Assembly (NCBI GenBank): GCA_947177885.1
Contig: CAMWWF010000212.1
Location: 1 to 5,693, forward strand
Direction of reading: 5' to 3'
Origin: an uncultured Lachnospiraceae bacterium
GTDB lineage: Bacteria; Bacillota_A; Clostridia; Lachnospirales; Lachnospiraceae
DNA: 5,693 nt
Shown here: piece after piece, positions 1 to 5,682 of the stretch
Position numbering within the stretch: position 1 is the first letter of the stretch
Layout: each line of letters opens with the position of its first letter
The notes under the pieces: model-generated
What the model was told of the DNA's origin: nothing
The model's input: only the letters and a program-made list of their open reading frames with translations
Database searches by the model: none
Made by a program: the position numbers and the translations under genes

Positions 1-273
1 TTCCAGATCAATTCCCAGGATTTCAAAACCCATGGCAAGAGGCGCCTGATATTCCAGCTTTTCCGGGGTGGCTGCCAGACACTGCATCAACTCTCTGAGA
101 ACGGCCTGAGGGCTTTCCGACTGCGTCCGGTAACTATGCATCTCCACTTTCATCGCGGATTTACTGATATAAAAAACCTGATACTCCGTCCCTTCCGGAA
201 CGTCCTCCCTGCCGCAGCCCGACACCGTGAGCAGGAACAGTATCCCCCCTATCAGACATAATATTTTTTTCAA
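1..273 (-). CDS. GerMN-domain lipoprotein, N-terminal part (cut by the left window edge)
   Basis: Predicted membrane-anchored lipoprotein on the outer face of the cytoplasmic membrane. The 91 visible residues begin with a lipoprotein signal peptide: KK, a hydrophobic run to about residue 17, then the lipobox V17-S18-G19-C20, with C20 the expected lipidated cysteine. From about residue 31 the pattern (EYQVFYIS, then SPQAVLRELMQCL, then GFEILGIDLE) fits the start of a GerMN (sporulation/spore germination) domain, which is also found in vegetative envelope lipoproteins. The start is TTG at 273-271, chosen because a GGAGG box lies 7 nt upstream and the signal peptide begins there. The upstream ATG at 287-285 hits a stop after five codons. 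The gene follows the sensor kinase after 35 nt, so it is very likely the third gene of that operon, perhaps an accessory to the kinase. The C-terminal part is outside the window. The family call rests on pattern only. Confidence 0.8.
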   Translation of the reverse strand, partial: MKKILCLIGGILFLLTVSGCGREDVPEGTEYQVFYISKSAMKVEMHSYRTQSESPQAVLRELMQCLAATPEKLEYQAPLAMGFEILGIDLE

Positions 274-280
274 ATTCCAA

Positions 281-285
281 CCTCC
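281..285 (-). promoter_or_regulatory. Ribosome binding site that sets a TTG start
   Basis: A GGAGG box on the minus strand sits 7 nt before the TTG at 273-271. No in-frame ATG lies nearby that would keep the lipoprotein signal peptide. This site therefore decides the non-ATG start of the GerMN lipoprotein. Confidence 0.75.
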
Positions 286-308
286 ATGATCCCGCCCTGC
301 GAAATCTC

Positions 309-1817
309 TCACGTCGTAATATAAGTCAAAGGAATTCTGACCGTAAAACAGGAACCTTCTCCTTCCACACTGGTGGCCGTAATAGAACCCCGGTGCATCA
401 GCACGGCACTTTTGGTGATAGCCAGTCCCAGCCCTGTACCCCCGATCTCCCTGGAGTGGGATTTGTCCACTCTGTAGAATCTTTCATAGATATGCGGCAG
501 CTCCTCCTCCGGTATTCCCAGTCCCGAATCGCTGACCCGGAAAGTAAAGAACTGATGATCGGCATCCAGCTCCACTTTCACCCATCCGTGCTCTTTATTG
601 TATTTGATCGAATTCTCCACAAGGTTTGTCATCACAAGCGTCATCTTAACCTCGTCCACCTCCGCCATCACGGGGCGCATACTCTCAAATACAACCTCCA
701 CATCCCGCTTCCGGGCAATGGGACGCAGACGTTTCAGGATCAGCTCTGTCAGATCATTGATGTTCAGAGATACAATATTGAGCACCTGAACCTTTTTGTC
801 CATCTTCACCAGCGCCAGAAGGTCTGTAATGATCCTGTTTTCCCTGTCGATCTCGGATACGATATCTTCCATAAATTCCCGGTAGAGCTCCGCCGGTGCA
901 TTCTCCTGCATCAGAAGGGAATCCGCCAGCACCTTGATGGAAGCCATGGGCGTCTTTAACTCATGGGACACATTTGCCACAAATTCCTGTCTGGAAGCAT
1001 CCAGAACCCTCATCTGCTTCAGCAGCTGGTTGAAGGCATCTACAATATGGGTCGTCTCCGTATAATCCGGCACAGAGATCGCCTCGTCTCTGTAACCCGC
1101 CTTTATCTCATTGATGGCGTCCGTAACACGCGCAAGGGGTCTGGTCAATACAGCGGACAAAACGAGAGCCAAAGCCACAATTATAACGATCATGAGCTGT
1201 TCAATCACCATGGATTTGCGATTTAAGCTCTCCATGGTCTCCACGATGGAGTTATTGGAGATGCTGGTCAGCATAACACCCACTATCTTGCCGCTGCTCT
1301 TCCCTTCCACATCCACGGAAGAGTTATCTACAATAGGCGTGGTCATCTCTATATAACCGTGCTCCTGATCGTAATTGTAAGTATTCTCTCCGCGAAGACA
1401 CCGGATCACTTCCTCTGAAATGATCGTCTTTCCCTCACTGATACCGTAAGTATCCTTTATCACCTTTAAACTGGAATCTATGATCATGACCCGGCCCTCG
1501 TAAAGGTTGGAGATCATCTCCAGCTCCGCATCGATGACCGCTCTGGAATTGCGGTACGTCGTCTCTTCCGATTTATAGGTGACCAGATAATTATTATTGA
1601 GAAGGTGGTTACTTACCACCAGCAACTGGTTTTGGACGGTGGAGATCCTGTTATCCACCGCATGTTCCTCGTAGTTGTTCACAATGGCACTGCGCATGAA
1701 AATGCTGGGTATGATTCCCACGATCAGTATGATCACGAAGATACGTACCTTTAAACTGCGCAGAGACAAAAGATCCTTCAGCTCACCAAATATTTTCGCA
1801 ACCATCTTCTCTCCCAT
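309..1817 (-). CDS. HAMP-domain sensor histidine kinase, WalK/PhoR-like
   Basis: Membrane sensor kinase of 502 residues, expected to autophosphorylate and control the adjacent response regulator. Domains in order: transmembrane segment about 25-42; extracellular sensor about 43-203, whose IIDSSLKVIKD...EGK pattern resembles Cache/PDC sensors; second transmembrane segment about 206-224; HAMP about 225-275; HisKA with the H-box VSHELKTP and phosphoacceptor H285; ATPase domain with N-box N398/N402, G1 box D430-S-G-L-G434, F-box around F447 and G2 box G460-T-G-L-G464. All key catalytic residues are present. HAMP runs straight into HisKA, so the cytoplasmic PAS domain of classical WalK is missing. 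The first ATG (1817) has a weak ribosome site. An ATG four codons later (1805-1803) follows GGGAG at 5 nt and may be the true start. The gap to the regulator upstream is 65 nt and to the GerMN gene downstream 35 nt. The ligand is unknown. Confidence 0.93.
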   Translation of the reverse strand: MGEKMVAKIFGELKDLLSLRSLKVRIFVIILIVGIIPSIFMRSAIVNNYEEHAVDNRISTVQNQLLVVSNHLLNNNYLVTYKSEETTYRNSRAVIDAELEMISNLYEGRVMIIDSSLKVIKDTYGISEGKTIISEEVIRCLRGENTYNYDQEHGYIEMTTPIVDNSSVDVEGKSSGKIVGVMLTSISNNSIVETMESLNRKSMVIEQLMIVIIVALALVLSAVLTRPLARVTDAINEIKAGYRDEAISVPDYTETTHIVDAFNQLLKQMRVLDASRQEFVANVSHELKTPMASIKVLADSLLMQENAPAELYREFMEDIVSEIDRENRIITDLLALVKMDKKVQVLNIVSLNINDLTELILKRLRPIARKRDVEVVFESMRPVMAEVDEVKMTLVMTNLVENSIKYNKEHGWVKVELDADHQFFTFRVSDSGLGIPEEELPHIYERFYRVDKSHSREIGGTGLGLAITKSAVLMHRGSITATSVEGEGSCFTVRIPLTYITT

Positions 1818-1882
1818 ATTGCCCTAGTGCTCCATCCGGTCAGGAATTGAACTTGTGGGCTGCACTGTCATATTTCGTCCGG

Positions 1883-2578
1883 TCATGCATTCTGAAAGTA
1901 GTACCCCACGCCCCACTTTGTATGTACATATCTGGGCTCACTGGGATTCTGCTCCACCTTCTCACGCAGGCGGCGGATATGTACATCCACCGTCCGGACA
2001 TCCCCCGGATAATCGGCTCCCCAGACGATCTGAAGCAGACTCTCCCTGCTGTACACCTTATTGGGATTCAGCATCAAAAGCTCCAGCACCTCAAACTCCT
2101 TTGCCGTCAGCCCGATCTCCTGACCGGAAATATAAGCCCTCCTGCCCTCACAGTCCAGACGCATCTCTCCGCTCTCAATGACCTTCGGCGCCTCACCGGT
2201 GACACGCTTCGGCTCTATCCTGCGCATGATCGCCTTGATCCGCGCTTTCACCTCCAGAATATTAAAGGGCTTTGTGATATAATCATCCGCCCCGTATTCC
2301 AGACCGAGAATCTTGTCCATGTCATCGCCCCTTGCCGTCAGCATGATGATCGGCACATTGGAAAATTCCCTGATCTGCTGGCAGACTTCAAAGCCGGTCA
2401 GCTTGGGCAGCATGACATCCAACAGGATAATGTCATATTGATTATTTCGTACATATTCCAGCGCTTCCTCACCGTCATATGCACAGTCCACCTGCATATC
2501 GTCCTGCTCCAGACTGAAGCGGATCCCCTTTACGATCAGTTTCTCATCATCTACCACCAACGCTCTTTTTCCTGCCAT
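1883..2578 (-). CDS. OmpR/PhoB-family response regulator, WalR-like
   Basis: Cytoplasmic two-component transcription factor, 231 residues, the usual length for the class. The receiver domain (about 4-118) has the acidic pair D10/D11, phosphoacceptor D54 (ILLDVMLP), T81 and K103 (ITKPF). The winged-helix domain (about 133-228) carries LTAKEFEVLELL, VYSRESLLQIVWG and the recognition-helix stretch RTVDVHIRRLREK, then GVGYYF near the end. The DNA-binding half is strikingly like WalR of Bacillus, the essential cell-wall regulator, which suggests similar target sites; orthology is inference. I chose the ATG at 2578-2576 because MAGKRALVVDDE begins the receiver fold and GAGAGG lies about 9 nt upstream. 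The frame stays open 20 codons further up to an ATG at 2638, but that extension is basic and unlike the family. Its likely partner kinase follows 65 nt downstream. Confidence 0.95.
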   Translation of the reverse strand: MAGKRALVVDDEKLIVKGIRFSLEQDDMQVDCAYDGEEALEYVRNNQYDIILLDVMLPKLTGFEVCQQIREFSNVPIIMLTARGDDMDKILGLEYGADDYITKPFNILEVKARIKAIMRRIEPKRVTGEAPKVIESGEMRLDCEGRRAYISGQEIGLTAKEFEVLELLMLNPNKVYSRESLLQIVWGADYPGDVRTVDVHIRRLREKVEQNPSEPRYVHTKWGVGYYFQNA

Positions 2579-2715
2579 TTTAGCTTTCCTCTCCCACTCT
2601 CTGCTTTTACATTCTTTCCGGTATTTTGTACCGCTCACTATTCCCCTCGGTCAGCATGGGAAACGGCTTTCAGGTCTGTCGTTTAATGACGCGGGTCTCT
2701 CCGGAGCGCATCAAT

Positions 2716-2795
2716 ACACCCGGGCTCTTCCTCACGAAAACCGATGTCCGCTCTCTGTCCTCTGAGGACAACGTCACATCCCGGTTCTTCCACAC
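2716..2795 (-). repeat. Imperfect 20-nt direct repeat, period 60 nt
   Basis: Positions 2716-2735 and 2776-2795 match at 16 of 20 bases. On the minus strand the shared core reads GTGNGGAAGARCC followed by a run of C and G. The palindrome at 2756-2770 lies between the copies. The core also resembles the conserved flank of the repeats near the right edge (GTGAGAAGAAC), which may indicate one repeat family or chance similarity of purine-rich sequence. Confidence 0.4.
2756..2770. repeat. 15-nt palindrome (possible operator or hairpin)
   Basis: TGTCCTC and GAGGACA are perfect inverted arms around one central base. As RNA it would be a 6-bp hairpin with a 3-nt loop. As DNA it has the symmetry of a dimer-binding site. 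It lies 178 nt before the regulator start and about 38 nt after the comEA stop. It is not followed by a T-run on either strand, so it is not an intrinsic terminator. Confidence 0.4.
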
Positions 2796-2808
2796 AGCTG
2801 ACCATTAT

Positions 2809-3486
2809 CTAATTGACTGTTATCTTATCGCTTATCCTGTTGTATACACTCTCCTTGATCCCTGTCACCTGCATGATGTCCTCACAGGCCGCAAAGCCTC
2901 CGTGGGACTCCCTGTACGCAATAATATCCGCCGCCCTGGCTTCACCGATCCCGGGAAGCGTGCACAACTGCGCGATATCTGCGGTATTGATATTTACCAG
3001 TCCCGCTGCTGATGCCTCCTCCCGGGCCGCCTGTACCATATATTCTTCGCAGGTTGGAAAGTATAATTTTTCCCCATCGGATATTTTAGCCGCCAGGTTC
3101 ACCGCTTCCTCCGCCGCTTCCGCGGCAAAGCCTCCCGCTGCTTCCAATGCGTCCGCCGCCCTGCTGCCCTGGGGCAGAAAGACCACGCCGGGAGATTCCA
3201 CAGCCCCGCAGACATAGACGCAAATTTCCTGTGCGGTGTCCCCTGCCTGTGGAATCTGCCCCGCTTCCGGTGACCGGAAGGCTCCGGACTCCTCCGTTCC
3301 CTGCCGCCCGGAGGACAAAGCATCCTGCTGTCCGCCCTCCGTCCCCTGCCATCCGGTCAGCAGAGCTTCCTGTTCCGCCTCCTGCTGTCCGATCAGTAAG
3401 ACTTCCTGTTCTGTTCCGCTGCAGGCAGAACAGCCCATCACGAAAACAAGACTGCACACAGCAGCCATCCTTTTATTTTTTCTCAT
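2809..3486 (-). CDS. comEA: ComEA-like DNA-binding protein, predicted lipoprotein
   Basis: ComEA proteins bind double-stranded DNA at the cell surface for uptake through ComEC. This copy has 225 residues. Order: a signal peptide ending at VMGC (C19, with C22 as a second candidate); a repetitive Gln/Glu/Gly-rich linker (about 24-70); an SLBB domain (about 87-145, VYVCGAVESPGVV...AGGF...DGEKLYFP); and a C-terminal double helix-hairpin-helix (about 163-225, LVNINTAD and LPGIGEARA), the DNA-binding part. Domain order is normal for ComEA. The lipobox is unusual, since ComEA of Bacillus is held by a transmembrane helix. I chose the ATG at 3486 because AAAGGGG lies 5 nt upstream. The tandem ATG at 3489 is 2 nt from it, and the longer frame from 3558 hides the signal peptide. 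No comEC lies in the window, so a role in transformation is not shown here. A promoter lies at 3615-3643. Confidence 0.9.
   Translation of the reverse strand: MRKNKRMAAVCSLVFVMGCSACSGTEQEVLLIGQQEAEQEALLTGWQGTEGGQQDALSSGRQGTEESGAFRSPEAGQIPQAGDTAQEICVYVCGAVESPGVVFLPQGSRAADALEAAGGFAAEAAEEAVNLAAKISDGEKLYFPTCEEYMVQAAREEASAAGLVNINTADIAQLCTLPGIGEARAADIIAYRESHGGFAACEDIMQVTGIKESVYNRISDKITVN
3301..3417 (-). repeat. Degenerate 36-nt tandem repeat encoding the ComEA linker
   Basis: Just after the lipobox the protein reads as 12-residue units: GTEQEVLLIGQQ (3417-3382), EAEQEALLTGWQ (3381-3346), a 15-residue version GTEGGQQDALSSGRQ (3345-3301), then a broken GTEES. The first two units are both exactly 36 nt and end in GGACAGCAG or GGATGGCAG. 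Such a repeat could expand or contract between strains and would change how far the DNA-binding domain stands from the membrane. Confidence 0.7.
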
Positions 3487-3491
3487 CATAG

Positions 3492-3498
3492 CCCCTTT
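3492..3498 (-). promoter_or_regulatory. Ribosome binding site choosing the comEA start
   Basis: AAAGGGG ends 5 nt before the ATG at 3486 and only 2 nt before the tandem ATG at 3489. Spacing therefore favours the second ATG. Both starts give the same lipoprotein signal peptide apart from one methionine. Confidence 0.6.
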
Positions 3499-3614
3499 CT
3501 GATGTACGGCTCTATGGCTCCACAGCGATAGCTCCACCGCAGGCGGAGGCTTCCGCATTCATTTGCCGCCATATCGTCATCCCAAAGGGCTGCCTCTCTA
3601 TGCTGATGTATTTT

Positions 3615-3643
3615 ATTGTAAAGGAATCATGGTCTTTTTACAA
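3615..3643 (-). promoter_or_regulatory. Candidate sigma-A promoter for comEA
   Basis: On the minus strand TTGTAA (3643-3638, 4 of 6 to consensus) and TACAAT (3620-3615, 5 of 6) are separated by exactly 17 nt. The -35 element starts just past the YdcZ stop codon (3649-3647). The predicted start near 3608 gives a leader of about 120 nt before the comEA start, with a small GC-rich hairpin (GCGGA/TCCGC) in it. This is the best promoter in the window and may also serve the downstream two-component genes. Confidence 0.6.
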
Positions 3644-3646
3644 GAA

Positions 3647-4078
3647 CTATTTCCACTTAAAGATCACAATTCCCACAATAGCAACTGCCATGCCCACTGC
3701 CTTTCTCCACTCCCAGGGCTGCTTCTCCACGCCGAACCATCCCAGCAGCTCAATCACATAGGCTACGGTCAACTGTGCCACCACGATCAGCATCACCGCT
3801 TTCGCAGGCCCCAGCATATCCATACTCTTAATCACCGTATAAGTGATAAAGGCTCCGATGGCACCTCCCAGGAGCATATACTTGGGCTGCACCTGAAATA
3901 CATTCAGCAGATTACTTCTGTCCGCGCATACCCATGCCCCCAGACAGACCATCAACGCCGTCAGCTGCACAAATGCGCTTGCCGCCCATATGCCGGAAGC
4001 TTTTGTCACCTGTGTGTTAAATACCCCCTGTACACTCATAAGCGCACCGGATATCAATGCAATGAAAAAACCAATCAT
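3647..4078 (-). CDS. YdcZ-family (DUF606) DMT-superfamily membrane protein
   Basis: Small integral membrane protein of 143 residues, the usual length of a single YdcZ (PF04657) unit. Five hydrophobic segments are visible, at about 2-20, 31-50, 67-84, 92-113 and 125-141. The N-terminal GALMSVQGVFNTQV motif, with its conserved Gln and Asn, is the family signature, and TM4 carries the typical VAQLTVAYVIELLGWFG pattern. These proteins belong to the drug/metabolite transporter superfamily and are thought to work as dimers; the substrate is unknown. The start is clear: AGGAGG lies 6 nt before the ATG. It follows the solute-binding protein gene after 64 nt on the same strand, but a candidate promoter and an inverted repeat in that gap suggest separate control. 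The protein ends in KWK, a short basic cytosolic tail. Function is known only at family level. Confidence 0.9.
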   Translation of the reverse strand: MIGFFIALISGALMSVQGVFNTQVTKASGIWAASAFVQLTALMVCLGAWVCADRSNLLNVFQVQPKYMLLGGAIGAFITYTVIKSMDMLGPAKAVMLIVVAQLTVAYVIELLGWFGVEKQPWEWRKAVGMAVAIVGIVIFKWK

Positions 4079-4123
4079 AGAACACCTCCTGTTTTTATAA
4101 TAGAAGTGTATCCTATGATTGGT
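4070..4123 (-). repeat. Inverted repeat masking the ydcZ start codon, terminator-like
   Basis: Eleven bases at 4113-4123 are perfectly complementary to 4070-4080. On the minus strand the arms read ACCAATCATAG and CTATGATTGGT, and the second arm contains the ATG start codon. Four more pairs (ACAC at 4109-4106 with GTGT at 4085-4082) extend the stem beyond a small internal loop. The AGGAGG box sits in or next to the loop. The stem is followed at once by a T-run (4070-4065), so in a transcript coming from the upstream gene this could act as a weak intrinsic terminator or block translation of ydcZ. It could also be a DNA operator. The loop is long and the stem AT-rich, so terminator strength is doubtful. 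Confidence 0.55.
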
Positions 4124-4125
4124 AA
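4097..4125 (-). promoter_or_regulatory. Candidate sigma-A promoter for the YdcZ gene
   Basis: On the minus strand TTACCA (4125-4120, 4 of 6) and TATTAT (4102-4097, 5 of 6) are spaced by 17 nt. The predicted transcription start near 4092-4090 is almost at the ribosome site, leaving a leader of about 12-14 nt. Such a transcript would lack the left arm of the inverted repeat and so could not form the start-masking hairpin. The very short leader is the main doubt. Confidence 0.4.
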
Positions 4126-4142
4126 ATTATGCGTCCTGTGTA

Positions 4143-5546
4143 TTACTGTACCGCCCCCACCTGGGATACGATCTGGTTCGAAAGTTCCTCTACCAGCGCA
4201 GTGACATCCGCCCCATTCCACACGCTGGAAAACAGTCTCTCCAGCTGCAGCCAGAAATTTCCCGTCTCCATCATCTTGGGCAGGGGAACGCTCTCACCGT
4301 ACTCCAGCATGAATACCTGCAATGCTCCGTTCTGCATGTCCGCGTTTCTGTTGGCGGACACCTTGCCGCTTCTCTCGTACAGGGAATCCGCACATTCTGT
4401 CACAAGGTATGCCGCAAAACGGTTCGCCAGCTCCTTGTTCTCCGAATAGCCGTTCACCGCCACCGCTTTCGTTACCGACATGGAACGGCTCTGCAGTTCC
4501 GGACTGACATCAGGCATCATGGCAATCCCGTAGTCAAATGCAAGCTCCCCGCTCTCCTTCGCCGCCGCCAGGCGCGCTGCCGCATCCGTAGTGACAATGG
4601 TAAAGACTGTCTTTCCGTCTATAAAATCCTGCAGCACGGAATCATATGTCACCGTGTCAGATTCGATAAAGAAAAACTGGTTCAGTGCTTTATAGACCTC
4701 CAGGCACTGGATCGTCTCCGGATTATTGATGTCGATCTGTCTCTTGTCATCTCCCGCATCACCGCCTACGATCATATAATTTCCAACGATCCAGTAATTA
4801 TAGAAAATATCCGTCACGTCCCATTTCAGGACACCGTCCACACCTTCGGGCACGTCAAAGGTATTGGCAATGTTCAGGATATCGTCTACCGTGGCGGGAA
4901 TCGCATTCTGGAAATACTCTTCCGTCAGCGCCGCAAGCTCCGTCTCATCCACAGGTATTCCGCTCTCGTTTTCCGCGGAAGCCAGCTCCTCCCCTGCGTT
5001 GAGCAGGTCCTTCTGGGCAATCTGCGCCGCCCACTCGGCAAGGTACGTCTCATTATAGGCCAATGCGCTTGTCTCGTAGGAGAGCGGATATGCCACTGTC
5101 CGGTCCCGGTATTCTACCGCAGACAGAGCGGCAGCAGGAAAATTCGCCTCGCTGCAGACGGCTCCCTCATCTCTGATCTCCTCCGCCAGCCCCGCCAGAT
5201 ATGCCTTTTCCAGTGAGTCATTATTGATGATATATGCATCCGGTACCTGGTCGGAATGGAGGGATGCCTGATTCAACGCCTCCAGATATTCACTGTCCGA
5301 CGTCAATATCGGTATGACCCTGACATCCTCCTGTTCTCCGAAGGTAACGGCGGCGTTGTTGATAAAATTCGTCATGGCGTCATCCGTATAATAAAAGTAG
5401 ATCGTATCCGTCTTCTCAAACCACAAATGCGGCCTGCCCGCATCCTCTTCCTCCACTGTCCGCATCTCCAAAGTACTTCCGTAAAAAAGTGCGGCAGCCA
5501 TAGCCACTACAGCTGCCACTGAAATAAATTTCTTATTTAACCACAT
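4143..5546 (-). CDS. Extracellular solute-binding protein, family 1 (MalE-type), membrane-anchored
   Basis: Predicted ligand-capture protein of a carbohydrate-type ABC importer, 467 residues, displayed outside the cytoplasmic membrane. After a basic start (NKK) a hydrophobic segment spans about 8-22. The mature part follows the SBP_bac_1 layout: strand TIYFYYTDD (48-56), PDAYIINND, PLSYETSALAYNETYL (154-169, with the YN..L signature of the family), IPATVDDIL, VLQDFIDGKTVFTIVTTDAA (304-323) and a hinge-side segment VAVNGYSENKELANRFAAYLV. There is no lipobox cysteine after the hydrophobic segment (cysteines only at 131, 281 and 385) and no clear A-X-A site, so it may stay anchored by its N terminus. 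A helical acidic insertion lies at about 172-215. The start ATG follows GAGG by about 7 nt. No permease or ATPase gene is adjacent in the window. The ligand cannot be told from sequence. Confidence 0.88.
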   Translation of the reverse strand: MWLNKKFISVAAVVAMAAALFYGSTLEMRTVEEEDAGRPHLWFEKTDTIYFYYTDDAMTNFINNAAVTFGEQEDVRVIPILTSDSEYLEALNQASLHSDQVPDAYIINNDSLEKAYLAGLAEEIRDEGAVCSEANFPAAALSAVEYRDRTVAYPLSYETSALAYNETYLAEWAAQIAQKDLLNAGEELASAENESGIPVDETELAALTEEYFQNAIPATVDDILNIANTFDVPEGVDGVLKWDVTDIFYNYWIVGNYMIVGGDAGDDKRQIDINNPETIQCLEVYKALNQFFFIESDTVTYDSVLQDFIDGKTVFTIVTTDAAARLAAAKESGELAFDYGIAMMPDVSPELQSRSMSVTKAVAVNGYSENKELANRFAAYLVTECADSLYERSGKVSANRNADMQNGALQVFMLEYGESVPLPKMMETGNFWLQLERLFSSVWNGADVTALVEELSNQIVSQVGAVQ

Positions 5547-5607
5547 ACATTACCTCAACCGCACTAACCGATAAATCTCCCTCTGACAGCGCCATTTCAC
5601 ACCGATT

Positions 5608-5682
5608 CCCATGCGTCCGCTTGGGCGGACGGTTCTTCTCACTCCTGCCCCATCTGCCTGCTTTGACGGCAGTTCTTCTCAC
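5608..5682 (-). repeat. Two tandem hairpin repeats with conserved flanks
   Basis: Read on the minus strand, two units of 34 and 35 nt (5682-5649 and 5642-5608) share the 5' flank GTGAGAAGAAC and the 3' flank ATGGG. Between the flanks each has a different hairpin: CTGCC/GGCAG with a 9-nt loop in the first, and a perfect CGTCCGC/GCGGACG with a CCAA loop in the second. The stem is kept while its sequence changes, which suggests a structure that matters. The rest of the 147 nt before the solute-binding protein gene shows no recognisable gene or strong promoter. The array may continue beyond the right edge. Confidence 0.6.

Larger units (their letters stand above)
2579..2808. other. Structured spacer between comEA and the response regulator
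   Basis: 230 nt with no recognisable gene, terminator or convincing sigma-A promoter. Read as minus-strand RNA it can form several successive hairpins: a 15-nt near-perfect palindrome (2756-2770); a stem pairing 2749-2753 with 2704-2708 and 2743-2746 with 2709-2712, enclosing a second hairpin (2742-2723) closed by a GUGA, GNRA-type loop; a 5-bp stem pairing 2658-2662 with 2641-2645; and a perfect 5-bp stem with a 5-nt loop (2619-2633) about 40 nt before the regulator start. A 40-codon open frame (ATG at 2805, stop TAA) lacks a ribosome site. It does not match any riboswitch class I know by eye. It could be a structured leader, an intergenic repeat, or fortuitous folding. Confidence 0.4.

Noticed and set aside
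1604..1620. A perfect 6-bp hairpin (GGTGGT/ACCACC, 5-nt loop) inside the sensor kinase gene
   Set aside because: It lies in the coding region for the extracellular domain, has no T-run on either side and no promoter near it, so it is best explained as chance.
1847..2686. A 279-codon plus-strand open frame opposite the response regulator
   Set aside because: The minus strand carries an intact regulator with all conserved residues. The plus-strand product has the His/Leu/Gln-rich look of an antisense shadow.
2684..2803. A 40-codon open frame directly after comEA on the minus strand (ATG at 2805)
   Set aside because: There is no ribosome site before it, it resembles no protein, and it overlaps the palindrome and direct repeats.
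2579..2808. A known riboswitch, T-box, RNase P or tmRNA
   Set aside because: I looked for the hallmark conserved strings of these RNAs as I know them and found none. Only unassigned hairpins remain.
3147..3491. Plus-strand proline- and arginine-rich frames opposite comEA
   Set aside because: They arise from the GC-rich, repetitive linker and SLBB codons of comEA read backwards, and have no start signal.
4119..5216. A 365-codon open frame on the plus strand opposite the solute-binding protein gene
   Set aside because: It is fully antisense to a gene with clear family motifs and a good start site. Its product is rich in Arg, His and Leu, shows no domain pattern and has no convincing ribosome site.
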